From the NCBI GenBank assembly GCA_900545245.1, contig UQYV01000038.1, positions 1-34,037 on the forward strand: 34,037 nt of DNA, given 5' to 3'. This DNA comes from an uncultured Bacteroidales bacterium (lineage in GTDB: Bacteria; Bacteroidota; Bacteroidia; Bacteroidales; UBA932). A model generated the notes under the pieces. The model did not search any database, was not told the origin of the DNA, and saw only the letters and a program-made list of their open reading frames with translations. Below, one piece after another: positions 7,540-17,349 of the stretch. The number at the start of each line of letters is the position of its first letter. Positions within the stretch are counted from its first letter, which is position 1. Both the position numbers and the translations under genes were made by a program.

Positions 7540-8304
7540 CTATCTTCCGTGGCGCACCAATTTCTCCGCAGCGCCACAGCCTGGCGCCACACCTATTATA
7601 TATACGCAGGGCCGCTTGCCTATCTGAAAGCCTCCCGCAACCTTACGCTTCCATTCTCCAACCCTCAGAGTCCTGATGAACTCGTCCGAGGTCGTTATGT
7701 TGGCCGCGACGCAGACTAACGTTCTGTCTTCGCACACGGAGCAGATGTCGGAAAGCATCGCGTCGTTGCGGTAAGGCGTCTCGATGAAGATGTGGCTCCG
7801 GCCGCTTGCCGAGACCTCTTTCTCGATGGACTTCAGCCGTCCGCGACGCTCGGCGGGCTTTGCCGGGAGGTAGCCGCAGAACTCAAACGCCTGGCCATTC
7901 AGCCCGGAGGCCATCAGGGCCAACATCAGCGAGGACGGCCCCACGAAAGGCACCACCTGAATTCCGTGCCGCTGGCAGAGCGAGACCAGCTGTGCTCCGG
8001 GGTCGGCGACCGCAGGGAGCCCGGCCTCCGAGATGAGTGCCACGTCGCCGCGCTGGAATAGCTCCAGGTAGGATTCCACCGTGGCGGCGTCCGTGTGCTC
8101 GTTCAGTTCGTGAAACTCCAGAGAGTCAATCTTGCCCCGCAACCCGGCCTTGGACAGATAGCGCCGCACTGTCCGCAGTTCCTCCACAACATATATTCCC
8201 ACGCTTCCGAGCAGCTCCAACACCGGGGAGGGAATCACCCTCTCCGGCTCATAATCCCCGAGCGGAGAGGGTACCAAGTAAAGTTTATTTCCTATATCTT
8301 CCAT
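7540..8304 (-). CDS. RsmI-like SAM-dependent methyltransferase
   Basis: A 254-residue tetrapyrrole-methylase-fold protein related to RsmI, which 2'-O-methylates C1402 of 16S rRNA. Recognisable pieces are KLYLVPSPLGD at the N-terminus, ISEAGLPAVADPG (equivalent to the RsmI SDAGTPxxxDPG motif), VVPFVGPSSLMLALMASGL and FCGYLPAKPAERRGRL. The middle (VEELRTVRRYL in place of AEDTRHT) and the short C-terminus differ from canonical RsmI, as in the second, short RsmI-like family of Bacteroidota. The substrate is therefore uncertain. It is encoded 28 nt downstream of tamB. Confidence 0.85.
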   Translation of the reverse strand: MEDIGNKLYLVPSPLGDYEPERVIPSPVLELLGSVGIYVVEELRTVRRYLSKAGLRGKIDSLEFHELNEHTDAATVESYLELFQRGDVALISEAGLPAVADPGAQLVSLCQRHGIQVVPFVGPSSLMLALMASGLNGQAFEFCGYLPAKPAERRGRLKSIEKEVSASGRSHIFIETPYRNDAMLSDICSVCEDRTLVCVAANITTSDEFIRTLRVGEWKRKVAGGFQIGKRPCVYIIGVAPGCGAAEKLVRHGR

Positions 8305-8332
8305 ATATTCAAAAATCTTTCACGATGGGGCA

Positions 8333-11300
8333 TTATTCAGACGGGGTGTGTACACCGTTTTGGCTCGGGGTGAGATTCGTGCAGGCCTTGGCTGTAGAAG
8401 AACGCCTTTTCTGACGCTCCGCTTCTCTCCGCGCTTTTTTTTGCTCGCGTGTCAGTTTCGGCTCCCGGGGCTTCTGTGCCTTCAGTGTGTCCCGAACTTC
8501 CACTTTCTGCGTGTCCCGTGCCTCCACTTTCAGTGTTGTCAGCTTGCTCCGGTCCTCATCCTTTATTCCGTTGAATTCCAGCTGGTAGCCCATACCGATG
8601 CCGTTACGCTGGGAGTTGTCAAGATAGTTCGTGTACTGGTCGGCGGAGTGCGAGAAAAGGTTCAGCCGCAGGGTTCCGGAGCGGTTCAGTTTTACTTCAA
8701 TGTCTATGTCGCCCACCACGTCGGTGTTGGTGCCTGTCGACTTATACTGCCTGTTGCCTATGTTGCCGTTCACCACCACGCGGTTGTTGAACAACTGTGT
8801 CGAGACGGCCACGTCGAAAACGTCGTTTCCTTTCGAGTTTGGCTGATAGTTCAGCCCAAGGTCTATCGGGATGTCAAGCCTTTGGAGGATGTTGTTGAGT
8901 TGGTTGGCCATCACCTCCGAGACGTTGGAGTAGAGGAGGGTAGAACTATTCACGATGCCGGACTGCTCGTCAGGGAGGAAACTGTTCGAGATAATCAGCG
9001 AAAGGAACTGCTTCTGAATCTTGTCTTCAGTGCTGAGTGCGCTCTCAACTTTGGACTTTATGGTCGGGTCTATGTCCGGGACGTTAATCGAGAACCCGAG
9101 ACGAGGGTTCTTCAACTTGTCCGAGATGCTGATTCCGCACTCAACCGTCCTTCGCGTGCTCACCGACGTTGTGTCCGCAATCAGCGTTGACAGCGAGGCT
9201 TTCGTCTTGTAGAGCGCGTCGATGTTCAGGCTGCTCTCCATAATGTCGCCATTGAAGCGGATGGAACTGCCCTCTTTAATCTGGAAGTCACGCGAGGCAA
9301 GCCCCAGGGCCACAAACTTGTAGCTTCCTCCACTGATGTTGTAATTGCCGTTTATGTTGAAATCATCGCCTTTCATCTTCAACTCAATCTGGCCGTTGCC
9401 GTTTGCCGAGAGCATGTTGCCGCTTTCCCTGTCAATCTCCACGAATGCCGTCACGCCAGGTGTGGCTCCCACGCGCAGATTGAGGCTGAAGTCTCCTGAT
9501 TCCTCAGTCTGCTTCTTCAGCTTGCTCATCATCTCTTCATACGGGTCCACCCACACTACCTTTTCCTCTTCCCTGAATCTGAGCAGGTCGGTAGCTCCGG
9601 CCACTGATGTGTTCGGAATCGGGATGTGCAGGTTGCCGGTCTTTTCCGTAACAGCGTCAATATCAAGTACAATTCCGCTGAAAGGACCGCTGATACGCAC
9701 GTTTCCGCTGGCGAAGAGGTGTCCGTAAAAATAAGGGCTCAGGCTTGGAGTGGTGTCGAGACATTCCAGATCTTTCACGCTCGCCTTGAGATCCAGCCCC
9801 GGAGTCACGAAGTTTCCGAAAGTTATGGCCCCGTTCACATTTCCCGTGGAGCCGAACTTGTCAGTGACGCTTACATTGTCAAAATGCGCTCCATCATTGT
9901 CTATATGGACTGGACCGCTGACCTGATAGGGGACATTTGTGAAAGCGATGCTGAGCACTCCGTTGTCGATTCTTACATCTTCCGAACTGATTCCCGGAGA
10001 TGTGACCGGCCCGTCAAGGGCAATACGTCCTGAAAGCTCACCCTCGAACCTGTTGAAAATTTCCTCCACAAAGGGCCGTGCATAGCCGATGTTGAAGCCG
10101 TCGAGCTTGAGTTGTGCCTCTATCCCCTTGCTTGACGGGGTGTAGCGTGCCTGGGCCGAGAGCGTGTTTTTCCCGTTTATGTCGTTGTCCGCGCTTATGT
10201 CGAAGCGGTTGAATGTCTTGTCCCATTCGCACTTTGCGGCGAGAATTCCGATTTCCTCTCCGGCCATATAGGTCGAGTCACAGACGACGTCGAGAAGAAT
10301 GCTCTTGTCGTCGAGAGGAGAGACAAGCCTTGCAAGGCCGGTGAGCTTGCCCTGTAGTCCGAGATCCGGGGTTACGAGAGGATTCACGATGCCAATGTCG
10401 AATCGGTCGAGTTCCATAGAGAGCGTGTCAGCGGCGGATTTGGAGACCTTTCCGTATGCCGACAGCCGCTGCTCATCGTTGGTGAGTTCGAACGACTTGA
10501 CCTGAGCAGTCTTGTTAGTGATGTTGAATTCCGACTCATGTATGCTCCAGTGTTGTGAATTGAGATGAACTGTCGACGGCAGCAGGCGTATTCCCATCGC
10601 AAGTTCTCCGTCTATTCCGCGCGAAAGCTCTCCGAGCGCATAGATCTCTCCCCGGTTGTCGAGTTCCCCTTTGTTGTCATACTGAAAGCCGACTCCCATG
10701 CGGTTGTCGTCGGCATATATCTTCAGAATGCTATTCTCAAGCGAGGCAAAGTTTCCGAGCCTGATGACGTCCGCACCGATGTTGCCTGTGAGGTTGTTGT
10801 CGTCGTTGTTGAAATCCGCCGTGAAATTCTTGAGAAAACTGCCGTTATATGCTACCCTTGAGGAGCGTATTGATGAAGTGAAACGTCCTTTCGGGGATAT
10901 GCCGAGCCTGAGGCTCGTGCTGTCAGCGATGTACAGTCCCGGCGAGAGGAATGACAGCAGGCCGCGTGTGTCGTGGAAACTTAGTCCTATGTCATATTTC
11001 CTGCCGGGCTTCTCCACGGCATTTTCTCCATCTTCCCCGCTGTTCCTATCTTCGGAATCATCTCCATTTTTCCCCGCAAACTTTCCGCCAGCGTCTCCAT
11101 AGAGCAGAGGCAGGTCGCGTCCGGTGGTAATCTTTTGCAGGTCGGATATGAACTCGCTCGGCGAGCCGCTGCCGTTATAGAGTGCATCGAGGAAACTTGA
11201 TGCGAATTTTATCCTATATATTCCGTCCTTTGTGATGGACGTCAATTTTGCATCCCCGATATCGTGAATTCCAGACTCGTTTTCCAGCACGAGCCCTCCG

Positions 11301-13096
11301 AGTTCAATTTTTCCAATGAGGTCATTCCCTCCTGTCCTCACGAAATCTGCTCCGGTTCTGAACCTTAATCTCGAAATCTTCCTCTTGTCGAGTTTCAGCG
11401 CGTGCAAATCTGCATGACCGACATTCGCATAGAACTTGTAGAGGCTGTTGTTCGTGTTCTTTGAGAGAGCGAAAGTCCCTTGGAAGAGGAAATTCAGGTT
11501 TGGATCTCCGCATACGAATTTACCGTCAAAAGCGTCTTCGCTTATCTCACCCGCAGCCGCAATCCTGCTGTAGTCGTATCCCATCAGATTGAGCCTGTCC
11601 ACTTTCAGCGAGTCGATGGATATCTGCATCTTATTGCCCCGTTCATCCGGCAGTTGCATCTTCAAACCTGTCTCAAGACTGCACTGGCGCACGGTCTCCG
11701 TTCCCGCAATCTTACCGACGTCCAGGTCCTTTGTCCGCAGCCTTGCGTCCATCCTGATAGGTCCACTCTTCACAATGAGATCGTGGAACTTTATGTCAGC
11801 ATCGAGAGCTCCGATGAGTGAGTGTATTTCCGGACGTATGTGCATATTGTTTATGGGCCCGTTTACGCGGCAGTTCATCATGAACCGCTGTCCTTTCGCA
11901 AACTTGTGAAAGTCAATTTTTTCCGTAGTCCATGCATTCACCATCCGGTCAACTCCAGCCGAAGTGAACACGCAGCCCGACAGCTTTGCGTCAATGGACA
12001 TTTTCCTTACGTCTGGAATGTCTCCGAGGTGTCCGTCCACTGTTCCGGCGAGACTGCCGTCGTCAAGGCATATCCGCACTTTCCGTATATCCATATCCCT
12101 GACAGGACCGCTTACGCTTCCCGAATATATCTTCGCTCTCAGTCCGGTCCCTTCCAGCATCGGAGCAAAGAACACAAGTGTCTGGAAATCAAGAAAACTA
12201 TCCCCGAGAACGCCGTCCATCTTCACTTTGTTGATGTAATCGGCGAATGCTTTCACGTCGTCAAAGCTCATCATATACAGCGGAACGTCCAGATTTGAAA
12301 AGTCATCCCGCAGTTTTATGTTTCTGACTATCACCTTGCCTCCGCCGACCCGAGTCTCTCCGCTCAGATTCCGGCAGTTGAACCCGCTTCGTTCACGGAA
12401 CGACATCCCGAGCACAGTGCCAGTGACGGCTCCTCCCTTCATTTCGAGGTTCTTGCCACGTAGGTTTATATGCCTGACTTCCAGGTCAGTCCAGTCTATC
12501 CCGACCTGTTTCGGCGCTTCTCCTTTTCTTTCAGACGGAACGTATGTTCCCTCAACGACATTTGCGTCCGGTCCGAAGTTCAGCATACGGAATCCCATAT
12601 CTTCGACTCTCACGTCTCTGATTGAGAATATCTCCTTCTCGCTGATTGGCCTGGGCTTCTTTTCCTCGGAAGAACTGAGTCCGAAAATTCTCGTCAGATT
12701 GGTTGTTTCACCTTCGAGCACGAGGTTCATCTGCGCGTCCTTCACTTTTGCCTGCGACACCTTGAGCCCTTCTCCGGTGAACAGCCCGTCAATAGAGAAT
12801 CCGGCGATGATGCTGCCGGCACGGAAAAATGTGTCAACCTTCGGCTTGAGCGTGTCCGCCGGAATGACAGGAGCCCCGTCAAGTATGAGCACGTCCTCCA
12901 GAACCAGCGTGTTGAAAGGCCTGAGGTGTATCTTTCCTATTCTTATGTCCGCCGGGACCGCCTCCTTCAGCTTTGCCGTCACCTTGTTTGCCACGAATGT
13001 CTGGACACGAGGCGACTGCAATGTGATGAACGCCGCCCCGATGAGAACAGCAATCGTCACAAGGACAATCTTGATGATATGAAAGGCTTTCCTCAA
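8333..13096 (-). CDS. tamB: TamB-family translocation/assembly module protein
   Basis: Very large AsmA/TamB-type protein of 1587 residues: one N-terminal membrane anchor (IIKIVLVTIAVLIGAAFI), then a long beta-helical periplasmic body expected to bridge inner and outer membranes for lipid transport or outer-membrane protein assembly. The C-terminal third is the DUF490 domain, with GGSYKFVALGLASRDFQI and LSLIISNSFLP, then a beta-barrel-like end. A disordered acidic insert lies near residues 675-710 and a Lys/Arg-rich tail at about 1525-1575. The frame opens after an upstream TGA with no ATG, so the start must be TTG at 13096, which is uncommon. First gene of the tamB-rsmI-like-folB-mtaB operon and divergent from tsaD, an arrangement I recall from other Bacteroidota. 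Confidence 0.92.
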   Translation of the reverse strand: MRKAFHIIKIVLVTIAVLIGAAFITLQSPRVQTFVANKVTAKLKEAVPADIRIGKIHLRPFNTLVLEDVLILDGAPVIPADTLKPKVDTFFRAGSIIAGFSIDGLFTGEGLKVSQAKVKDAQMNLVLEGETTNLTRIFGLSSSEEKKPRPISEKEIFSIRDVRVEDMGFRMLNFGPDANVVEGTYVPSERKGEAPKQVGIDWTDLEVRHINLRGKNLEMKGGAVTGTVLGMSFRERSGFNCRNLSGETRVGGGKVIVRNIKLRDDFSNLDVPLYMMSFDDVKAFADYINKVKMDGVLGDSFLDFQTLVFFAPMLEGTGLRAKIYSGSVSGPVRDMDIRKVRICLDDGSLAGTVDGHLGDIPDVRKMSIDAKLSGCVFTSAGVDRMVNAWTTEKIDFHKFAKGQRFMMNCRVNGPINNMHIRPEIHSLIGALDADIKFHDLIVKSGPIRMDARLRTKDLDVGKIAGTETVRQCSLETGLKMQLPDERGNKMQISIDSLKVDRLNLMGYDYSRIAAAGEISEDAFDGKFVCGDPNLNFLFQGTFALSKNTNNSLYKFYANVGHADLHALKLDKRKISRLRFRTGADFVRTGGNDLIGKIELGGLVLENESGIHDIGDAKLTSITKDGIYRIKFASSFLDALYNGSGSPSEFISDLQKITTGRDLPLLYGDAGGKFAGKNGDDSEDRNSGEDGENAVEKPGRKYDIGLSFHDTRGLLSFLSPGLYIADSTSLRLGISPKGRFTSSIRSSRVAYNGSFLKNFTADFNNDDNNLTGNIGADVIRLGNFASLENSILKIYADDNRMGVGFQYDNKGELDNRGEIYALGELSRGIDGELAMGIRLLPSTVHLNSQHWSIHESEFNITNKTAQVKSFELTNDEQRLSAYGKVSKSAADTLSMELDRFDIGIVNPLVTPDLGLQGKLTGLARLVSPLDDKSILLDVVCDSTYMAGEEIGILAAKCEWDKTFNRFDISADNDINGKNTLSAQARYTPSSKGIEAQLKLDGFNIGYARPFVEEIFNRFEGELSGRIALDGPVTSPGISSEDVRIDNGVLSIAFTNVPYQVSGPVHIDNDGAHFDNVSVTDKFGSTGNVNGAITFGNFVTPGLDLKASVKDLECLDTTPSLSPYFYGHLFASGNVRISGPFSGIVLDIDAVTEKTGNLHIPIPNTSVAGATDLLRFREEEKVVWVDPYEEMMSKLKKQTEESGDFSLNLRVGATPGVTAFVEIDRESGNMLSANGNGQIELKMKGDDFNINGNYNISGGSYKFVALGLASRDFQIKEGSSIRFNGDIMESSLNIDALYKTKASLSTLIADTTSVSTRRTVECGISISDKLKNPRLGFSINVPDIDPTIKSKVESALSTEDKIQKQFLSLIISNSFLPDEQSGIVNSSTLLYSNVSEVMANQLNNILQRLDIPIDLGLNYQPNSKGNDVFDVAVSTQLFNNRVVVNGNIGNRQYKSTGTNTDVVGDIDIEVKLNRSGTLRLNLFSHSADQYTNYLDNSQRNGIGMGYQLEFNGIKDEDRSKLTTLKVEARDTQKVEVRDTLKAQKPREPKLTREQKKARREAERQKRRSSTAKACTNLTPSQNGVHTPSE

Positions 13097-13129
13097 ATTT
13101 GCATATCTTCATAAGATAGGTATAACCTG

Positions 13130-13137
13130 CAAAATTA
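13130..13137 (-). promoter_or_regulatory. Possible tamB -7 element
   Basis: TAATTTTG on the minus strand matches TAnnTTTG and lies 33 nt before the TTG start. I see no good -33 element at the expected distance. Confidence 0.3.
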
Positions 13138-13168
13138 AGAAATTGTGGCGAGAAATTGACTTTTTTCG

Positions 13169-13176
13169 TACTTTTG
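13169..13176 (+). promoter_or_regulatory. Possible tsaD -7 element
   Basis: TACTTTTG matches TAnnTTTG. TTG at 13143-13145 is 23 nt upstream, longer than the usual spacing, so only the -7 half is convincing. Confidence 0.4.
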
Positions 13177-13240
13177 CAGCGTAATAACATTTGCCCGGAG
13201 CGAAATTTCTCTTTTGTGTGGGCAATATTTACGAGACTTG

Positions 13241-14266
13241 ATGAATATGGACATAATCTTAGGAATAGAATCTTCGTGCGACGACACATCGGCGGCAGTC
13301 ATAAGGGACGGTTACCTTCTGTCGAACGTAATCGCGAGTCAGGACGTGCACAAGGCCTATGGTGGCGTGATTCCGGAACTCGCCTCACGCGCACACCAAC
13401 AGAATATTGTGCCTGTGGTGAGCCAGGCCATCGACAGAGCGCTCATCAAGAAGGAGGACATCACGGCAATCGCTTTCACCCGCGGTCCGGGACTTCTGGG
13501 CTCGCTGCTGGTCGGCACGTCGTTCGCAAAGGCGCTTTCAATCGCGCTCGGGTGTCCTTTGATTGAAGTGAACCACCTTCAGGGACACATACTTGCAAAC
13601 TTCATAAAGCAGTACGACAAGGAAAACCGCGCACCGCAGTTTCCCTATCTATGTCTTCTGGTTTCCGGCGGAAACTCGCAGATTGTCAGGGTAGACAGCC
13701 CGTTGGAGTACGAGATTCTCGGACAGACCATTGATGACGCTGTTGGCGAAGCCTTCGACAAATGCTCCAAGATGATGGGGCTCGGTTACCCGGGCGGCCC
13801 GATTGTGGACAGACTGGCGAAGGAGGGCGATGAGAACCGCTTTCATTTTGCGAAACCTCATGTCCCGGGACTGGACTATAGTTTCAGCGGCATCAAGACA
13901 TCGCTGCTCTATTTTGTCCGTGACGAGATTGCAAAGAATCCGAATTTCATGGAGGAGAACAAGGCGGACATCTGCGCCTCGTTTCAGAAGGCGCTGATAG
14001 ACATTCTGATGGACAAGCTTATCAAGGCCGCAAAGCAGACCGGCATCCGCGAGGTGACAATCGGCGGCGGCGTTTCCGCTAACAGCGGACTCAGAAACCG
14101 CATCACGCTCGAAGGACAGAAACGCGGCTGGAACGTCTATCTTCCTGAGTTCAAGTTCACGACGGACAATGCCGCGATGATTGCCATTGCCGGCTACTAC
14201 CACTATCTCAATGGTGAGCGCACATCCCTTGATGTCGCACCGGTGTCCCGTCTTGCCGAATTTTGA
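13241..14266 (+). CDS. tsaD: tRNA N6-threonylcarbamoyladenosine synthase subunit TsaD
   Basis: Transfers the threonylcarbamoyl group to A37 of ANN-decoding tRNAs, working with TsaB and TsaE, which are not in this window. ASKHA-fold features are seen throughout: ILGIESSCDDTSAAV at the N-terminus, the metal-binding H112 and H116 in EVNHLQGHILA, LVSGGNSQIV, and TIGGGVSANSGLRN near the C-terminus. An in-frame start at 13214 would add nine residues with no family support; ATG 13241 or 13247 fits family length (about 341). It is divergent from tamB across a short intergenic region that carries both -7-like sites. Confidence 0.95.
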   Translation: MNMDIILGIESSCDDTSAAVIRDGYLLSNVIASQDVHKAYGGVIPELASRAHQQNIVPVVSQAIDRALIKKEDITAIAFTRGPGLLGSLLVGTSFAKALSIALGCPLIEVNHLQGHILANFIKQYDKENRAPQFPYLCLLVSGGNSQIVRVDSPLEYEILGQTIDDAVGEAFDKCSKMMGLGYPGGPIVDRLAKEGDENRFHFAKPHVPGLDYSFSGIKTSLLYFVRDEIAKNPNFMEENKADICASFQKALIDILMDKLIKAAKQTGIREVTIGGGVSANSGLRNRITLEGQKRGWNVYLPEFKFTTDNAAMIAIAGYYHYLNGERTSLDVAPVSRLAEF

Positions 14267-14281
14267 AAAATCCAATAAAAA

Positions 14282-14311
14282 GCGATCTGCTTCGTTGCAC
14301 TGCGACAATTC
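14282..14311. repeat. Intergenic repeat, copy A
   Basis: A 30-bp element starting GCGATCTGCTTCGTTG just after tsaD. It matches 23 of 30 positions of a second element after corA (18317-18346). Function unknown. Confidence 0.35.
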
Positions 14312-14325
14312 AAATTTTTATAGTT

Positions 14326-15951
14326 ATGAAGGAATTAGAATTGACCTGCAGGGTCGGAAAGGAAATATCTGAGGATGAACTTCGCTCTGCTGCGGCGAAG
14401 GCTCTCGGCGTGGGGGTGAAATCTGTGGGGGAGTGCAGGCTCGTGCGGCGTTCGGTTGATGCCCGTGGAGACGTGATTTACCGCCTTCGCTATCAGGTCT
14501 GCACTGCTGCCGAAAGTCTTGAAGACTACGCGATTCCTGAATATCACGATGTTCACGATGCAAAGCCGGTGATTGTCGCCGGCGCCGGCCCTGCCGGGAT
14601 GTTCGCCGCGCTGCACCTTCTGATGCGAGGCCTCAAGCCCGTGATTATCGAGCGTGGGAAGGATGTGCATGCAAGGAAATTTGACGTAGCGAAACTATCC
14701 GACAAAGGTGTTCTGAATCCGGACTCGAACTATTGTTTCGGCGAGGGCGGCGCCGGCACATTTTCCGATGGCAAACTTTTCACCCGCTCCTCAAAGCGCG
14801 GCGACATCCGGGAGGTCCTGCATCAGTTTGTGCGTTTCGGCGCATCCGAGTCCATTCTCACCGATGCCCATCCTCACATAGGCAGCGACCGTCTTCCGCT
14901 CGTGGTCGAAAACATCCGCAAATGTATAATAGAGCATGGCGGAGAATACCATTTCGACTCACGCATTACGGACATATCTCCGAAACCTGACGGAGGCTAC
15001 GATGTCATAACGCTCGGTGGTGACGGGTCTTCAGTGACATATTCCGCCAGAAATATAATTCTTGCAACAGGTCATTCCGCGAGGGATATTTACGAGCTCT
15101 TCAACAAGAAGGGATGGGCGCTGGAAGCGAAGGGATTTGCGCTTGGCGTCAGGGTCGAGCATCCGCAGTCGCTGATAAACAAGATTCAGTACCACGGCAA
15201 ATATCAGCCATTCATGCCGACGGCCGAGTATTCTTTCGTGACCCAGATTGAGGGTAGGGGAGTTTTTTCTTTCTGCATGTGCCCTGGAGGCATCCTTGTT
15301 CCCTCCTCGACTGAGGATGGCGAGACGGTCCTGAACGGTATGTCAAATTCTGCGAGGAATTCAAAATGGGCAAATGCCGGAGTCGTGGTCAGCATTGAGC
15401 CGGGAGATATTCCGGAATATCCGGCATCGGACCCGCTTTCCCTGATGAAGTTCCAACGCGATGTCGAACGCTCGGTCTACAACTGGGTGCAGAAAGCACG
15501 GCAGGGCGTGGGCGGCACCCTCAAGGCGGCCCTCTCGAATGCAGGAGCCTCGAAACCTGCTCTGAACCCGTTTGCGGCACCCGGCCAGAGGATGATGGAC
15601 TTTTGCCGGGGTGTGCTTTCAACAAATCTTCCTGCAAGTTCATATCATCCGGGGGTAGTTTCCGCCCCTCTCCATGAGATGCTTCCGGAACATGTCCGCC
15701 TTCGTCTGAAATATGCCTTTCCGCAGATTGGAAACAAGATGCGCGGCTACTACACCAACGATGCGCTCCTTCTTGGCGTGGAGTCTCGCACATCCAGTCC
15801 GGTCCGCATTCCGCGTGATCCGGAGACTCTCCAGCACACTCAGCTTTCCGGACTTTATCCCTGCGGAGAAGGTGCCGGTTACTCCGGCGGCATAGTCTCG
15901 TCCGCCCTCGACGGCATCAACTGCGCGGAAAGAATAGCGAACGGGCGGTAG
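14326..15951 (+). CDS. FAD-dependent dehydrogenase (COG2509-type)
   Basis: Flavoprotein of 541 residues of the family often annotated as uncharacterised FAD-dependent dehydrogenase. An N-terminal alpha/beta domain (1-75) precedes the Rossmann FAD loop VIVAGAGPAGMFAAL (GAGPAG at 86-91). The family-specific FGEGGAGTFSDGKLFTR follows, then ILATGHSARDIYELF, and a C-terminal FAD-binding stretch GLYPCGEGAGYSGGIVSSA. The physiological substrate is not known for this family. The start is set at ATG 14326; an in-frame TTG at 14263 overlaps the tsaD stop and is less likely. It is only 3 nt from the downstream radical-SAM gene, so the two are co-transcribed. Confidence 0.88.
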   Translation: MKELELTCRVGKEISEDELRSAAAKALGVGVKSVGECRLVRRSVDARGDVIYRLRYQVCTAAESLEDYAIPEYHDVHDAKPVIVAGAGPAGMFAALHLLMRGLKPVIIERGKDVHARKFDVAKLSDKGVLNPDSNYCFGEGGAGTFSDGKLFTRSSKRGDIREVLHQFVRFGASESILTDAHPHIGSDRLPLVVENIRKCIIEHGGEYHFDSRITDISPKPDGGYDVITLGGDGSSVTYSARNIILATGHSARDIYELFNKKGWALEAKGFALGVRVEHPQSLINKIQYHGKYQPFMPTAEYSFVTQIEGRGVFSFCMCPGGILVPSSTEDGETVLNGMSNSARNSKWANAGVVVSIEPGDIPEYPASDPLSLMKFQRDVERSVYNWVQKARQGVGGTLKAALSNAGASKPALNPFAAPGQRMMDFCRGVLSTNLPASSYHPGVVSAPLHEMLPEHVRLRLKYAFPQIGNKMRGYYTNDALLLGVESRTSSPVRIPRDPETLQHTQLSGLYPCGEGAGYSGGIVSSALDGINCAERIANGR

Positions 15952-15954
15952 TCT

Positions 15955-17187
15955 ATGGAAAGCACAATATCACCTTTCGCGCGTCCTCTTTACGTGATGG
16001 CCAAGCCTGCCGGCCCTACCTGCAACCTCGCTTGCGAGTATTGCTACTACCTGGAAAAGAAGAGCCTCTATCCGAAGACACCGGGCACGGGAATGCTTGA
16101 GATGAGCGACGAAATTCTGGAGGAGTATATCCGTCAGTATCTCGACTCCCAGACTATGTCGCAGACTCTCTTTACCTGGCATGGCGGTGAGGCCCTTATG
16201 CGTCCGCTCTCGTTTTATAAGAATGTCATGCGGCTACAGAAGAAGTATGGCCGCGGTCGTCAGATTGACAACTGCATACAGACCAACGCCACGCTGCTTA
16301 ATGCCGAATGGTGCCAGTTCTTCCGGGACAACGGATGGCTTGTAGGGGTCTCGATTGACGGTCCGGAACGCATCCACGACCGCTACCGCCACAATGTCCG
16401 TGGCCGCGGCTCTTTTGCCAAGGTCATGGCCGGCATCGAACTCCTTAACCGCTACGGCGTGGAATGGAACGCGCTGGCTGTAGTCAACGACCTGAATGTG
16501 GACTGCCCTCATGAGTTCTATAGGTTTTTCAAGAGCATAAATTGCCATTATCTTCAGTTTACTCCGATTGTAGAGCGCATCATGCCTCATTCTGACGGGC
16601 GTCATCTCGCAAGTCCCGCGGACGGCGAAGACCTCCCGCTCGCTCCGTTCTCTGTAACTCCGGAGAAATGGGGTAATTTCCTTTGTGCCGTCTTCGATGA
16701 ATGGGTAATGAACGACGTAGGACAATATTATGTTCAACTTTTTGACGCCACGCTCGCCAATTGGATGGGGGTGCCGCCGGGCGTTTGCACGATGGCACGT
16801 TCTTGCGGCCATGCCGGTGTGATGGAGTACAACGGCGATGTCTACACCTGCGACCATTTCGTCTTTCCGGAATACAGGCTCGGCAACATTCGTGAGAAGA
16901 CCCTTGTGGAGATGATGTACAGCAGACAAGAACAGGACTTCGGCGATGCGAAGTACAAGTCTCTGCCCAAGCAATGCCTTGAGTGTCAATATCTTTTTGC
17001 CTGCAACGGCGAATGTCCCAAAAACCGTTTTGCCCGCACTCCCGATGGAGAGACCGGACTGAACTACCTCTGTGGAGGGTACTGGCAGTTCTTCGATCAT
17101 GTCGCTCCGGCAATGGATTTCATGAAGCGCGAGCTCCTTGCCAACCGCGCTCCTGCCAACATAATGAGGGCTTTGCGCGGGCAATAA
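15955..17187 (+). CDS. Anaerobic sulfatase-maturating enzyme (radical SAM, SPASM)
   Basis: Converts an active-site Cys or Ser of sulfatases to formylglycine. The radical-SAM motif is C23, C27 and C30 (CNLACEYCYY), preceded by the diagnostic AKPAGPT. The GGE motif appears as WHGGEALMRP, and IQTNATLL and VSIDGP follow. The SPASM region holds the auxiliary-cluster cysteines (GVCTMARSCGHAG, DVYTCDHF, CLECQYLFACNGECPKNRF). Length 410 fits the family. No sulfatase gene is present in the window, so it must act on substrates encoded elsewhere. It follows the FAD dehydrogenase at 3 nt. Confidence 0.92.
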   Translation: MESTISPFARPLYVMAKPAGPTCNLACEYCYYLEKKSLYPKTPGTGMLEMSDEILEEYIRQYLDSQTMSQTLFTWHGGEALMRPLSFYKNVMRLQKKYGRGRQIDNCIQTNATLLNAEWCQFFRDNGWLVGVSIDGPERIHDRYRHNVRGRGSFAKVMAGIELLNRYGVEWNALAVVNDLNVDCPHEFYRFFKSINCHYLQFTPIVERIMPHSDGRHLASPADGEDLPLAPFSVTPEKWGNFLCAVFDEWVMNDVGQYYVQLFDATLANWMGVPPGVCTMARSCGHAGVMEYNGDVYTCDHFVFPEYRLGNIREKTLVEMMYSRQEQDFGDAKYKSLPKQCLECQYLFACNGECPKNRFARTPDGETGLNYLCGGYWQFFDHVAPAMDFMKRELLANRAPANIMRALRGQ

Positions 17188-17229
17188 AACAGCTTGCATT
17201 CCGCAAATATTCGGTTTCGGAGAAAAGTC

Positions 17230-17263
17230 TTGCTGATGATTTCGGAAAAATATCTTATATTTG
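17230..17263 (+). promoter_or_regulatory. Possible corA promoter
   Basis: TATATTTG at 17256-17263 is a full -7 match. TTG at 17230-17232 is 23 nt upstream, rather far. The leader would be about 80 nt. Confidence 0.4.
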
Positions 17264-17349
17264 CGCGCCGTTTCTCCCACGTCCGCGAAACGGCATCATT
17301 TCCAAAGTGAAACCCATCCGACGGCAGCCGGAGCAAAATAAGGCAGGAT

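Noticed and set aside
8348..9190. Long open frame antisense to tamB, and similar ones along 9345-13082
   Set aside because: They mirror the tamB codon pattern, show no family features, and have no promoter.
16234..17280. 348-residue frame antisense to the anSME gene
   Set aside because: It is a shadow of a gene with complete radical-SAM and SPASM motifs.
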